Shown here: in pieces, positions 1 through 12,729 of the stretch
Layout of the letters: each line of letters starts with the position of its first letter
Numbering within the stretch: position 1 is the first letter of the stretch
Assembly (NCBI GenBank): GCA_021234155.1
Contig: JAJEKV010000014.1
Span: forward strand, 10,001,563-10,065,562
Direction: 5' to 3'
Length of the DNA stretch: 64,000 nt
From: Isoetes taiwanensis
Taxonomy: Eukaryota; Streptophyta; Lycopodiopsida; Isoetales; Isoetaceae
Translations under genes and position numbers: made by a program
The notes under the pieces: generated by a model
Told to the model about the DNA's origin: nothing
What the model saw: only the letters and a program-made list of their open reading frames with translations
Databases searched by the model: none

Positions 1-1798
1 TTGAAAAGTTTGATGAGTTTAGAGAAAGGTTGGCACATACCCTAATCGCAGTCTAAAACTGCTAAGTAGTTATGGCGACACATAGAAGATTGAAATACAG
101 TCTATTTGCTGTGTATAATTAGGTTTCCATGGGGAGCATATAGGAGGAAACCAACAATTTCAAACAAGAAACTTAACCGGAGAGTAAACAATACCCATTG
201 CACTGGTTGTCATTTGATGAGAAAAGACTTGGAGAGACGGAAGACTCCCATTGCAATTTTGCAATTCTTAATTTGACAGTTAACTCAAATTTTGTGTCAT
301 TTTAAATTGTTGTAACGTTTTCTAGGGTAAATCTATTGAATAAACTTAAATTATTTGGGCAATCGATACTTGCTTGATGGATCTTCACAACCACAATACA
401 TATTCACAAGATAACTTAGATTGTATTGGTAAACTTAGACTGTGTCGATAATCTATACTTGCTTCATGTAGCTTCACAACCTCCTCAAGAAATATTCATA
501 AGATATAGACGCAACTTGAAAGAAACGATGTTAACAACAATATGAACAATCCACGACAAGAGTACTCAAATGTAAAAAAATTAATAAACGTGGAGTCTAC
601 AAAACAATATAACGAGATTTATATTCTGCATGCTTACGATGTTAATACTCTGATTTTGATGGTTCCAGCTAAGGTGACTTCGTGTCCTTGCTTATATGTC
701 TCCACATCAACATAAACGTGTTAAAAGCATGGGGTTAGGCGACATAATGTCAAAATTGAAGATTATAAAGGAACAATGTTCTAGAGTTCTAGACCTACAT
801 GTTTCTCTATGTGAGAATAACCATATTGTTTTTTTTTTAACAAGGCAAATTAACCCTATTTGATCCATCTCCATGACTACATAATCTACAAATCTATTTA
901 TGGCATTAGCCATTGCCCAATGCTAGCGATCCGAGCCCTCGGATCGACATTCTAGAAGGAGCGAGCATGCATGTCTTGCATGCATGCATGCCTTCTCTGG
1001 GTGATCGCTATATTAAGCGGGGTTCTTCGTCGACGTCTCATCGGCGCCTCTCGCCAGCATTCTATTCTTTTTTTCTTTGAAACCCACCTCCCCTTTAATT
1101 GTTTAATGTATTTGTCGCCTCGGGCACGCATGACCAGCCCCTCTATTTGAAGAGGTTTTTATTTTTTTGTTGTCAGCGCGGCACGATGATCAGCCCCTCC
1201 ACTTTGGGAGGTTTGTTTTGTCACATTTGTTCTCGCGGTTGGGTTGTGCAGTATTGTGTTGGCAAGCTGGCAAGCCGCTTCACTTCCATTCGTGGTTTTT
1301 TGGGAGTGAATTCTCAGCCTTTACATTTGTCCAGCCCCCGGTCAAGGTTTATCACTAGGGTTTTCCTCGAAAACCCGAAAAGGGTGGGATTTTTAATCCC
1401 GGTGATAAGCTTTCGGCAGGTACACAAACAAACATCTATTAGCATTGTATTTCATGGGGTCCAAGTTGTATAATTGGTGGATAGCGGCTACCCACTATCC
1501 ACTATTGTAGAAAATCTGCTGAGATGAATGAGAAGCCTATTTATCGGGAGGTTTTTGTCGTTTTCATGCGAGCTCCTTCTAGAATTTGGTATTAGATTAT
1601 AATTGATGGATCCAAATCATTACAACCACTTTATGCAATCCATTTTTACTAGAACACATAGTGTATTTATATCGTTCCTCTCTCCTAATTAGAATATAGA
1701 AAGGCATACAAGCAGTTCAAGTATTTGAATACAAGAGGATATAGGAGGTTTGATATTTCACACATATAAACTCTATATGCTATAACATGACAAATGGT
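1..1798. other. Gene-poor stretch with no supported gene
   Basis: No open frame here resembles a known protein. Around 960-1000 there is a run of GCATGC/CATGCATG motifs, followed by a TATA-like TATATTAAG near 1010, which could be an old promoter. Two diverged direct repeats of an AGCCCCTC-containing sequence lie at about 1128-1210. The short open frame at 1099-1473 has no recognisable domain, and I do not call it a gene. Confidence 0.5.
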
Positions 1799-1805
1799 TG
1801 CTAAA

Positions 1806-1833
1806 GCCCGGCAACGCCGGGCGCCATTATTAG
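1806..1833 (+). mobile_element. Helitron-like 3' terminus (diverged)
   Basis: A perfect 7-bp hairpin (GCCCGGC, loop AAC, GCCGGGC) at 1806-1822 is followed 11 nt later by TTAG and then T. Helitrons end in a short GC-rich hairpin about 8-12 nt upstream of CTRR, with a T from the target after it. Here CTAG has decayed to TTAG. The same hairpin sequence occurs in inverted orientation at 2345-2361. The 5' TC end was not located. Confidence 0.4.
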
Positions 1834-2332
1834 TATTCTTTATTTTATCATGAATGATATGACCCATGGCACTTATTATTTTATGTTCTAGATAAGACCA
1901 AGCATAAGAAAGCATAATGTTGACTGAGGAGAAAACAAAACTGTTATCCTAAAAACTTGCTACATAATTTGAACCAAGCTATTCATTAACAAAATGTCAA
2001 AAATAATAAACATTCAAAGACCATTGATGATAATGCTCAAGCATGGTAACATGTTTCCAACTGCTATGCTTTTTCCAATTCCTTGAGAACCTTACACAAT
2101 CTAATACGAACATTAGAAACGATCAACAAAATCTAATATATACTAGAAAAGATTTATACTAGCTGTTAGTAATTGTGAGATTAGATAGGTGAATTTACCT
2201 AAATTTGATAAACTAACATAGGTAGATTTGCCTTCATTGTAGTACATGTGTATTGACTCTCCAAAAAACCTCATTGTTCTACTTACCCTTTAGAGGGTAT
2301 CTATTGTACATAATTTTGCTACTTTATATAAA

Positions 2333-2361
2333 CTAGTTATGGGTGCCCGGCGTTGCCGGGC
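2333..2361 (-). mobile_element. Helitron-like 3' terminus, minus strand
   Basis: Read on the minus strand, the hairpin GCCCGGCAACGCCGGGC is followed by CACCCATAA and CTAG, then T. This fits the Helitron 3' rule (hairpin, 8-10 nt spacer, CTRR, insertion between A and T). The element body would extend to the right and may contain the repeats at 2420-2860. No Rep/helicase coding was seen, so any element here is non-autonomous. Confidence 0.45.
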
Positions 2362-2424
2362 CTTAGCACCAACTTGAGAAGCCTTTTCCAACCAAAATGA
2401 CTTTGGAGAGCAAGTGCAACAACG

Positions 2425-2572
2425 AAATGCAACTTAGGTTGCATTCTGCCGTATTTATGCCAATGGCACCACGCCATCTGGCCTAGTACTGAAGCTTTAG
2501 CAACAACGTAAATGCAACTTAGGTTGCATTCTGCCGTATTCGACAATGGCACTACGCCATCTGGCCAAGTTT
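2425..2572. repeat. Two-copy tandem repeat of about 85 bp
   Basis: Two near-identical copies share the palindromic ATGCAACTTAGGTTGCAT core, followed by CTGCCGTATT and CGCCATCTGGCC. A third diverged copy of the core (ATGCAACCTAAGTTGCAT) lies at 2721-2739. A separate short duplication around the words CTGGTTCT and TTTTACCCCGGATT spans about 2632-2702. Confidence 0.7.
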
Positions 2573-2745
2573 CTTTTCCAGGAACCTCTATCAAGCTGCA
2601 ACGGCGTTCTTCAAGTTACCTTGCTTCTATTCCTGGTTCTAAAGATTTTACCCCGGATTCAGATGCTTCTACCCCTGGTTCTGAAGATTTTACCCCGGAT
2701 TTCGGAGCTCCAAGGTGCAGAATGCAACCTAAGTTGCATCCACAT

Positions 2746-2856
2746 TAAGAGAATGCCCTTTTGGCCAACATTCTGGGTTTGTCAGCCACGCCTCCCCGTT
2801 CCATGCGTCGGCATGGCTTCCAGACCCAGAATGTTGCCCAAAAGGGCATTCTCTTA
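2746..2856. repeat. Foldback element with 33-bp arms
   Basis: The arm at 2746-2778 starts TAAGAGAATGCCC and is matched in inverse by 2824-2856 (ending GGGCATTCTCTTA), with one clear mismatch. The centre of about 45 bp is GC-rich. The size and structure resemble a small MITE or a palindromic insertion. No clear target duplication was identified. Confidence 0.65.
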
Positions 2857-5800
2857 TACATGAACAACCTACTCTTATCAAAATGGGCATTGGGAGGGAT
2901 TGCAATTTGTGTCAAATATATGGTGACAAAGTGATAATGTATAAAACTCTTACTCTCCATGAATACATGAATAGTTTGATGAGCGGCTTTGGGTTCGCAA
3001 GTTCTTGTATGTACTATATATGAAGGGTATATATATCATTAAATGAAGCTTTTATTTTCTAAAAATAGTAGTTGTTATACATAGTATTACATAGAACATG
3101 TCCTTAGCTATTTGGAGTTTGTTATTGTTATATAATTGTTTCCTTTCCATGGACGTTAAAATAAACTTCCTTCCTTCCTTCCTTCCTTATGGGCTAACCA
3201 TAAGATTTGCAAGGCTTTTCAATTTGGAAAAACTAAGGAGCCATAGCAACAATTTGGGACTTGGCTACTCGATCAACCAAAACCACATGGCCCATCGCTA
3301 AGGTGTGTAACTCTAATTTGAATGCAGTTATGCCTTTACATATTCATGCCTTTGACATATATGATAAAGAGCATTCTTGACAATATTGCTGATTGAGGTG
3401 TGTAGCAATACCTGTATCATATAGGATATTGCTATATGTAAATAATTTATGTCCACTATTACTTAGAATGTCTTATATAGAAAATGGCAGATATATATTC
3501 ATTTGATTGCTTTTTGGTAGTATCATTAAGTTTGCTTAGTCCTAAAATGTGGTTGACCTTAAAAGTTGCAATGGTTAGGGTTGAGCATTAGGGAGTGCGA
3601 TTGTCAAGATAGAATAGAGGCAATAAGCTCATAAATCTTTGCTTGTTACACACATCCAGCATTTGTCAAAAGTAAATTGCAACCTCAAGAGACCATAAAA
3701 GACATTAATACAATGGTATGGTCTATTTAAGCATGCATTCTTAAACAAATCAATTTTAAGAGTCTTAACCTTTGAAATTGCATGTAGCATTCAAAAAATG
3801 CATCAATCTAATGTAACACTTGGTACAAATCAGCCCACAACGAAACACCAAGAAAAAGAAATTTATGCAGACTTTAAAAAAGCAACTCAAATCCAAAATC
3901 ATTTTAAAAACATATCCTATTGTAGATGTCACCAACAAATATCAAATATATGCTTTGGTTCAATTACTTCAACTAAACCCTATGCCACTCAAAACTAAAA
4001 AGCTCCAAACTGTGCAACTTACCTAACACCTTGAAGCTCCATTTATCATCATTGTCCAGAGGTGACGTTGACTATGTCCAAATGTTTTAAATTGCTTTGC
4101 ATGGTTCTCACCCATTTATTGTGCATGTCTAACGTGCATGAACAGAGAAGTAATGTAATTTTATCAAGTAAATTAAAACCTAAAGAAAAGGGCAGAAAAC
4201 TAACCATTGTACTTGGAACTGTATTATCAAACAAAATAGGTTGCCTGTTGTGGTTTACCTTCACATTTAAAATAACAAATTTGCAAGTTGTGCATGTTAC
4301 ATCAACTTCCTACTAAGGCCAATAGAGACACCCTGTGTGTTCTTATAGACATGTTCTTGCTCATTACACCATTCAATACAATGTTATCCTTGCAAGCCTG
4401 CTCCAAACAGCCCCAAGGGCCAGGTCAACAGAGACATCATGTGTTATACAATACGATGTTATCAGGCCAACAGAGACATCATGTGTTATTCAATACGATG
4501 TTATCTGTGCAAGCTTGCTCCAAGCAGCCCCAAGGACAAATAATAGAACCAGTACAAACAACAATAAATGATAACAATGCTTTAGAGAAAAGTACCTCAA
4601 TTCCAGATTGTGCATACTATTAAAGGAGCAGGGCCTTATCATACCAAAAAAAAGAGGTTCTAATCCTTGTCGAATGTAACCTCTACGTTGCTTTCAAACC
4701 CAATAATACAAATGAAGTACCAATTCTTGAAGCAATAAATCAATTCTGCACCTGATGCAGCTAGTCCTGACTCTACTTAGCCATCCCTATTAGTTGAAAA
4801 CTGTACTATGCATGGCTAGTATGCACCTGGCAAGCGTTATGGTTATCAGAGTTTGAGAGTTACACAATTATGTGGGGATGCAATCAATCAAGAAATTGAG
4901 CCCAAGGAATACCATGACAGCACATAGACCTTAGGACTAAACTCTGCAACACAGGACTAAATCCAAGGCTAAGACCTTATCCATCTTAGCATCATAAAAT
5001 GCAGCCAATACTGCATCATTTCATATAGGTTGTCAATCTGCCACAAAAAGCCCTGTCCTTGCCTCCCCTATGTACAACCCATATAAATTGGTATCCTTCA
5101 ACGGCCTTCTAACAGCAATGGCCACACTGTGTTCCATGCCCTGATCCATATCTTGCATTTTCAGAGCTTTATGTATCCACGATTCACGTCTCCTCTACGG
5201 TAAGACCTTACTCCTTAAGTTTCTTGCATATATTACCTTTTTAACTTTCCAACGATCTTCTTTGGCTTCTGCAATACTCTAATAACCCATTACGATGTAT
5301 GTGCATCTGATCCCAATGATTCCAATGAAATGGTTCATCCCCCTGTTGCTGCACATCCCTTTTTGGAATGGTTACAGGGAAGAAGGGACTAACCATAGGA
5401 TACTTAGCCTGAGGATTCAAAGAACTAAATTTTAGCTAGCAAATTAAAACAGTGCCTGAAGAACTTTACTTGAAGAAATGTACAGATAAGGAGTACATTG
5501 ATAATGTACAGTATCCTCATAGTGCCAACGTAGATCCATCCAGTGTTCTACTTCCAGCATATTCACTTCAGATTCTACCTTTTTATGTTGAAATACTTCA
5601 GTTAAGCCTGAAAGCAGAAAGATACAAAAATGATTGAATTGGAAACCAAAGACGCCCAAAGACATTAAGTCTACCAGACTATGCAATTTTGTCAAGTTAC
5701 CAGCAAGAATTTGGATCATAACATATTATTATATCAACGTCCTTTTTATAGATGGCAATTTCAAGTAATATTACAAAACATGAACATTGAATAAAGCATG

Positions 5801-8739
5801 TTATTTTAGAAAGTCGTCTATGGTGCTACTTTAGAGCAATATGAAGCACTGTCCACACATCAATGTTCAATTCTAATGTTCCTTCTCCATGATCAGTAGA
5901 GATTTTTATTTATCTTACCTTTTGTGAAGTTGATGAATTTGAGAGGCTCCATCTTACCTTCTCTGTCGAACATAATTGCTCTTCAAGAAGCTTCCTGTTG
6001 CATATAGTACAATTGAAGAGAATTTTGTTATCAACACAAAAGAATAAAAATACAGATTAAGCAAGCTATAGACACCTTGCTAGTCAAATGCTCCTGCTTA
6101 TATTCTAGTAAGCATGACCAGTGAATAGAATGCCCAAAATCTAAATCCAACACAGTGCAATGCACAGGCAAAGCTGCAAGCACAGAATTCTCAACCATCA
6201 TACTTTCAAGAAGCTTCTTACAGAGCAATAATAGCATGCAACTTCTTGGCCGATCCACATAAAACATGGATTAACTTTAGCAAAGTTTGTGCCAAATCAG
6301 CCCCGGCTTACAAATCCCTCTGAAGATATGCTCATGGATGCCATGGAGATGCATGCAGATTACTATGTGGCATGCCCTTAGAGCGAAAAATTGTTAAGTT
6401 TTGCTCCACCTTCGATCCCTGATGAACTAAAAACTTCAATTCCATCAGTTTTGCAGCTCCAAAGCAATTGCAGCTCCATGCAGTTTTTATCCATCATCTC
6501 AATATGTGACCTACTTACCGCTGTTGACATCAACATATCTGAACAACCGAAGAGTTACGCTCATGCAAGCAAAAGTATTCTAAACCTTTCATCAAATACA
6601 TATCAAAATTATAGAAAATGTCCTACAACCACCATAAATAAAGGATAAAATACACGTAGCTCGGTGTCATTTTGAAGAGATGGTTCAAGCATCATGTTCT
6701 TGAACAATATCTATACTAATAAGAATTTCTAAGAGTAATACCTGTCATAGTTATCTACCATTCGCTTGTTTTGATGATGCAGCCATTTTCTACTGCAAAA
6801 ATCAATCCAAAAGTAAGAATTTTGAAGAGAACATACCAAGGTTGTAGACTGTAAAATCTTACCTTGCTTCAAAAGGGACTGGTGTGCACCGAAAGGTAAC
6901 AGAAAAAGGGTTGAGAAGATGAACAACTTTTGTGTATGCAAATGTTCCAATATTTTGCTGTTTAAGAAGAACATTTGTTTGACCTTGGAAAAACGGAGCT
7001 AAGGATAGCTCAAACTGAGTGCTGCAAGTGCTTTCAATGAGAAACTCTTATTTGTTCTGTACAACCTCAAATAGAAAAAGATCTTCCTGGAACTCTTTGT
7101 GAATATGTCTCAAATAACACGATGGATCATTCTTGAGTCAGTTGAATGGGAGTGGCAAGCCATTGATCGTTAGATCACAGGTAGTTTACACAGGCGCGAA
7201 TAACCAATTTGCTTCTCCATAATTAATATGTCTAACTGGACTTGTGAAGAGGAACTCATGCATAAAGATTTCTGTAGCAGACATATGTGTGTGACATTTG
7301 GGATCTTTCGCAAACAGTAGATAAAAACCTTAAGCTTGCCCAATGGATCATTTTCAAGCACATCTCTCCTATAAAATGCATTTTGTTAATTAAGTAAACT
7401 GAATTATTGGCATTTACAAATCATTTGAGGTAGTATCCAAACGATGGAAGTAGCTATAAACAGAACCAACAAAGTGGGTTTGATCAAGCTTAAAATAAAC
7501 CTAAAACCTAAGGATCCATGATGAAGTGAAGGAGAATTGTCAAACCTGATATCCGTTCATGTTGTTGATGTTGCTCTGCTCCTACAGCTAACACCATAGC
7601 CAGGCCACCATAATAGCAAAACTTTTACGGTCTCCCATGTCAGAAACATACTTTATTGTTGTACATTTGGATGCTCCAATCATAATCAATCACAACTCTT
7701 TCAAATCTGCATGCCTAGACTATAAGATACAACCGTGTCAAAATATACATATCTACCAAAGATATATAGATGATTACTTCCAAATCATAGACGACTCTAG
7801 AATGTTAAAACATCTACAACAAATTCTTGAATCACCTGTTGGGCATAACATATACTACGAAAACGTCTATGGCTTGCAGCTCCCTGCAACTCTTGAGCAA
7901 ATGAAAATATTCTTCCCTGACAAATTCGCAACTTGCATCCAACAGCCAGAACACAACCACAGAATCTTATACCCATCAGCAAACTAATCTGGTGGTCAAA
8001 GCCCTCTTTGCAAATACAGATGAATAGAAGACAAAAAACCCTTGTAGATTGAAGGCAAACTTGAACTGAACCATTTATACTACCAAAATTGATAACGACG
8101 ACCAAAAATCGAGTTTTGGAGACTTTAGAAATGGTAAAAGCATAAAACTAAGACTGGAGGGCAGGAAAGCCAGAGCTGCCTGCATATAAACGCTCAAATG
8201 CGCCTTGGAGCTTGTCAAAATAAACGAACACAGTGGTCGGAATTTCAAAATAGAGACGGATCTATACTTTCCAGAATAATAATAAGGTGATAACATCCTT
8301 TGATGCTTTGCTTATAGTGCAAGGATTCATGCCACGACAATGCTCTGATGCTCTGGTGGTGCAAGGATTCGTGGCACGGCATGCATCCGGTTGGAACGCA
8401 GAAATAGAAATACGTTGAAGATTTCTAATCACACCCAAAAATAAAAATCATTTTTGGAACATCGGCTATTCTTCCCAATAGCCAAAACTTCCAAAACCTT
8501 AGAGAAATCACCTTAAAAAATTCCAAAAAAAAATTCTACCAGGCCGGAAAATTTCAAATTAAAAAGGTTGATATATATATATATAAACCTTACCCTCAAA
8601 GAAAAAAAAAGATTTGCCTTCATTTGATAAACTGTTGTAAATGCTTTTCTTGCTTCATCACCTATGTAATTTTTTCTAGCACGGTGTATAAATTATATTA
8701 AGGTTTATAAATTTTCAATCTAGAAAATCATTTACATTG
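2857..8739. other. Intergenic; possible exon remnants, no confident gene
   Basis: No recognisable protein family was found. A (TTCC)n microsatellite lies at 3166-3188, and short tandem duplications at 4372-4537 (see separate entry). On the minus strand, several short open stretches end at good donors, for example 6267 down to about 6085 (read LLESMMVENSVLAALP and onward, then AAG|GTGTCT) and a 41-bp candidate exon near 5962-6002. They could be pieces of a decayed or low-expressed spliced gene, which I could not identify. The open frame 7637-7987 (116 aa) is unrecognised. An (AT)n run lies at 8571-8584. Confidence 0.35.
4372..4537. repeat. Nested tandem duplications
   Basis: A 42-bp unit beginning CAACAGAGACATCATGTGTT is repeated at 4426 and 4468. 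It is flanked by two copies of a block of about 49 bp containing TTCAATAC, GATGTTATC, GCAAGC and CTGCTCCAA at 4372-4420 and 4489-4537. The pattern looks like two rounds of unequal duplication. No coding function is evident. Confidence 0.6.
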
Positions 8740-9560
8740 ATGAAGTAGAAGAATGGCTTAACAAAAATTGCTATGATGCAAGATACATTATCATGCTTCT
8801 TCTATATATAGATGATATAGTGCTCCTTGCATGAACAACAAATGGTTTGCAACAACATATAAATGTGCTATCATCCTTTTGTGATCAAACAGGTATGTAA
8901 GTCAATCTCGATAAAACAAAAAATAATGAAGTTTGGCACGAGGAAGAAACATGTTTTTCAAATTAAAAGTAAGCCCATTGAGCATGTTCAAAGCTATAAA
9001 TATTTGGGAATTGAGATAACAAAAAATAACGGATGGAATACAGCCGTGGATAAGAGGATCCGTCCAAAAGCATTATCTAATGGATGAGCTCGGAGCTAAA
9101 CTCCAAACACCATATGCCATGATGCTTATTGAGGCTAGTATGCTATCATTGGAGGGAGAGGCACTCTATCAGTATCTTGTCGATGTAACCAGACTTAAGG
9201 CCTTACCACATGCTAGGCTACTATATAAGGCAATGGAAAAAAGCAAAGAAAGTGGTTGGTATGCAGAAGGAATACTATGGCTACAAAGATGGGAGATTAA
9301 TATGGAGGATCTGCCATCACAAGCGGAAGCTATTCGGGACCTTGTTAGAACCAAAGTCATTGAGAAACTATGGACCAATCCACAAGGAAAAATGGACTTT
9401 TACAGGCGAGAAGTAACCCCGTGGTGATGTACACCACAACAATACTCAATAGACCATTTGCCGATGTTATCTAAACACCAGATTTGTCAAATGAGGGTTA
9501 GCTTCCATCGCCTACAAATCGACAGTGGCAGGTGGCATAAGATACTGCGGTCCAATCGCA
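8740..9560 (+). pseudogene. Broken non-LTR retrotransposon reverse transcriptase (3' part)
   Basis: Across frames and stops the sequence reads LLLYIDDIVLLA, then GLQQHINVLSSFCDQTG, VNLDKTK, and a YKYLGIEI motif. This matches the catalytic YxDD region and thumb of CR1/Jockey/RTE-type LINE reverse transcriptases. It continues as an open stretch (9080-9427) consistent with the C-terminal part of such an ORF2. Stops and frameshifts show it is dead. The copia element at 9602 lies just beyond it and may have inserted into it. This fragment is unrelated in subfamily to the L1-type LINE at 12730. Confidence 0.6.
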
Positions 9561-9601
9561 CATGTCAAATATATAGGACAGGGGAAGTAGGGATGAACAT
9601 C

Positions 9602-10269
9602 TGTAAAAAATAGAATGATTCATGCTCAAATTTATGGGCAAGAGGGTAGTTGAATATCATGACCCTTGGGCAAAAATTAGAGCTATGATACATTGGGTTC
9701 AGAAGTTAAATAACAACTAAATATTAAATAAATGGTGATTCAATGGTTAAGACCATTGGAAAATTTGCAAGTAAGAAAATAGAATGAAAGTTCGGTCGAA
9801 TATAATGCAAGCTAGTGGAGCAATAGAGGGAAAGTTGATCCCAAAACTGACTCCGGTCAGTTTAGATCCAAACTGATAAATAAACCAAGGAGTAGATGTT
9901 GATTTGTGGTGGATTTACAAGGTGATCGATCCAGAATACAGACACGTCGAGGTTTTAAATCCCAAATGTAAGTTTGAATATGGTTCGGTCAATAAATATT
10001 CAATAGTCTATTGACCGAGATGCACAATCAATTTACTTCTATGAATTTAAGTTTCGATAGTTGATCTAACTTAATGGATAGAAGTATTTTTGTTGTGATT
10101 GGATAAGGATTAATGCATTGTGTGAAATGCATGATCACTTAGAATAGACATCAATGCATTGTCTGAAATGCATAGTATAGTTGGTTGCAAATGAATTTGT
10201 TTAAGGTCTAAGAAGGGGAAACCTGTTGCTGTTGTTGACATTCTAATAGTCTGTGTGGAAATATTAACA
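9602..10269 (+). repeat. 5' LTR of the copia element
   Basis: It begins TGTAAAAAATAGAATGATTC and ends ATATTAACA (TG...CA). It aligns along its length with 21176-21810, with scattered substitutions and small indels. Confidence 0.85.
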
Positions 10270-10270
10270 T

Positions 10271-10282
10271 TGATATCAGAGC
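10271..10282 (+). other. Primer-binding site of copia element (initiator tRNA-Met type)
   Basis: TGATATCAGAGC differs at one base from TGGTATCAGAGC, the usual plant copia site complementary to the 3' end of initiator tRNA-Met. It lies 1 nt after the 5' LTR. Confidence 0.75.
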
Positions 10283-10284
10283 TA

Positions 10285-11354
10285 ATGATGGCAACCAGAC
10301 TTGGATCTTCATTATTGAGTGGTGTAGACACATTCCAATAAGAAGTTAGTTTTCAAGCTTGGAAGGAGAGGATGAAAGATGTTCTACAGGCTGAAGATCT
10401 TTGGGATCTCGTTGAAGGGGAAGAGCTTGATGAGGGTGACATTAGTGCAACCTCAAGAGAAAATACTGCAAGTGAAGGCTCTGTTAATGATGAAGCAAGT
10501 GGAAGAGAAGAGCCCAGCATGCAAGATGCATCATATCTAGTAAGCTCAGTTTGAGTATCATGTTCAAACTCAAGGGTAAAACCCCAAAACAGATGTGGGA
10601 TTTTCTGCTGAAGAACTATGAGGTAAAGAAGGGGATTGAGGAAGCTAAAATTCAGAGAAGATGATAATTTGACACATTTTTTCAAAAATATGACAACATA
10701 GTTACTGATATGGATGCAGCAGGAGTTCCCATAACCAAATACTTCCATGTCCTTTTTTTGTCTCGAGCCTTTTCTAAATTTGACCAGCTCTCCACACTGG
10801 TAAGAAGTGTTGCTAGAAACCGAGAAAAAGCTAAACTCATGATACGAACTGAAATAGAACAAAGAAAGATTATTAAAGGATAAGAAGAAGAAAATGCAGA
10901 AGTTAGTTATGCAGGTACAAGGAAGGGGCACTCAGACAAAAGCAAACTAGGACCTTGCGTTATATGCAAGACATATGGCCATCTAAAAAGTAATTGTCCT
11001 AAGGCAAAGGAGAAGGAAAGCAGGTGCTACAATTGTGAGGGGTTCGGATATATGTCTGCAGCATGTCCAAGTCCAAGAGGGTTAGCAAGGAACAAATGTA
11101 AAAATGGTGGTTCAATTAAAGAAAAAACGAACAGTTACAAACCAAGGAATGAAGGACTAGCCAGTGTGAACTTGGCACAAGAGACCAACCCTGAGGAAGA
11201 TGATCCAGATGCAGAGGTAATGACTCATACAATTTGCTCTGTTTTAGAAAAGAAGACTAATAAAGCTGATGATATGCTTATACTAGATAGTGAAGCTGAG
11301 AAATTTGTAGTAAATACTATTGATACTCTCAAGGAAAGAAAAAAGAAAAGTTGA
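10285..11354 (+). pseudogene. Copia gag and start of protease, disrupted
   Basis: The ATG at 10285/10288 opens a short frame that stops at TAA after about 19 codons. The gag sequence then continues out of frame (SFQAWKERMKDVLQAEDLWD). A CCHC zinc knuckle reading CYNCEGFGYMSAAC is at about 11025-11070. Near 11275 the sequence MLILDSEAEKFV resembles the start of the copia protease active site (LDSGA), with Gly replaced by Glu. Several frameshifts make this a pseudogene. Confidence 0.75.
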
Positions 11355-11360
11355 GTATTC

Positions 11361-12400
11361 GTGCAAATGGGAGATGGAGAACTGCAGCAAGTAGAAGAAT
11401 CTGGAATTTTAGAAGTTTTTGATCTGCATGGTCAAGTAGTCAATTTAAGTAATGTTCTATGTGTACCAAATTTAGTCAGGAATCTAATTTCTATTAGTCA
11501 GTTAGTAGACATGGATTACAGGGTTTGCTTGGACAAACTATCATGTAAAATTTATTTTAATGGTGAATTGAAATTCATTGCAAAACGCTTTGGTAACTTA
11601 TTTGGATTTCGTTAACCGTGCATTAAATGGAAGCATACACTCGATTCAATTCCCAACCCTGAAACTATGGCATGAAAGATTGGCACATACACATGTTGAA
11701 AACATTAAGTTCTTGGCAAAAAAGGGACTAATTTGTGCAGCAGATAATGAAGAATTTATGTGCCATGGTTGCATGTTGAAGAAAAGCACAAGAATCCCAT
11801 TCAATAGGTCTGAAAACAGGACAGGAATCCTTTTAGAATTGGTGCATAGTGACCTTTGTGGTCTCCTCAATGTCAGAAGCATGTAAGGAAGGAAATATTT
11901 CGTCACTTTCATTGATGATCATTCCAAACGAACAAATTTTTTCTTTCTCAGGACAAAGGACCAAGTATATAAGGCATTCAGAGCATTTGAAGCAGAAGTA
12001 GAAAGAGACACTGGAAAGAAGATTAAGTGCCTCGGGTCAGATCGAGGTGGAGAATATATCAATGATATGTTTAAGAATTATTGTAAGGCACAAGGAATTA
12101 AAAGGCAGGTTACTTGTAGTCATACTCCTCAGCAAAATGGAGTTGCTGAGAGGAAAAACAGGACTATTCTAAATGGAGTAAGGCCCGTGCTGAAATATAG
12201 CGATTTGTCCAATTACTTATGAGGAGAAGCAACCAAGATAGTTGTACACGTACAAAATTTATTGCCATCTTCTAGCCTTGATGGAGGAATTGCAGAAGAA
12301 ATTTGGAGTCAAAAACCAGTAAGGTATGACTACCTTAAAGCATTTGGTTGTATTGCTTTTGCACACATTCCAAAACAGCTTAGAAAAAAGCTTGACGACA
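11361..12400 (+). pseudogene. Copia protease C-terminus, GAG-pre-integrase and integrase, disrupted
   Basis: The 11361-11615 frame has the typical copia segment with NVLCVPNLVRNLISISQL. It is followed by the GAG-pre-integrase domain (LWHERLAH, then CHGCMLKKSTRIPF) at 11660-11830. The integrase core follows across stops: FVTFIDDHSKRTNFF, LGSDRGGEYINDMF and HTPQQNGVAERKNRTI supply the D, D and E residues of the DDE triad. In-frame stops (for example at 11884 and 12222) break it. Confidence 0.8.
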
Positions 12401-12715
12401 GATCAACTATGGGATATTTGATTAGCTACGATGACATGTGAAAAGCTTATAGGATTTTTTATTCTACCAAGGGGAAAATAATAATAACAAGGGATGTAAG
12501 ATTTAATTAACGAAATATTATACAAGAATAAAAAAGATTTGAATAACAGAAATGGTCTTTTATCAGAAACAAGGGTGAGCATGGTACAGCCAGAAATAAT
12601 GCAAGTATTGACTCTGAATATGATGAGGAGGAGGCTGAACATGTGTCTCAAGAGACTAACCAAGTAAAAAACTTGAATATAAATGACAAAGAAAATGGTA
12701 CATCTAGAAATAATG

Positions 12716-12729
12716 GAAGTGTTGAATCT
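12716..12729 (+). repeat. Target-site duplication of the LINE, left copy
   Basis: GAAGTGTTGAATCT is identical to 19797-19810. The copia reading frame resumes after the right copy. Confidence 0.9.

Noticed and set aside
1099-1473. 124-codon ORF as a gene
   Set aside because: It spans two copies of a diverged direct repeat, has no recognisable domain, and its composition looks non-coding.
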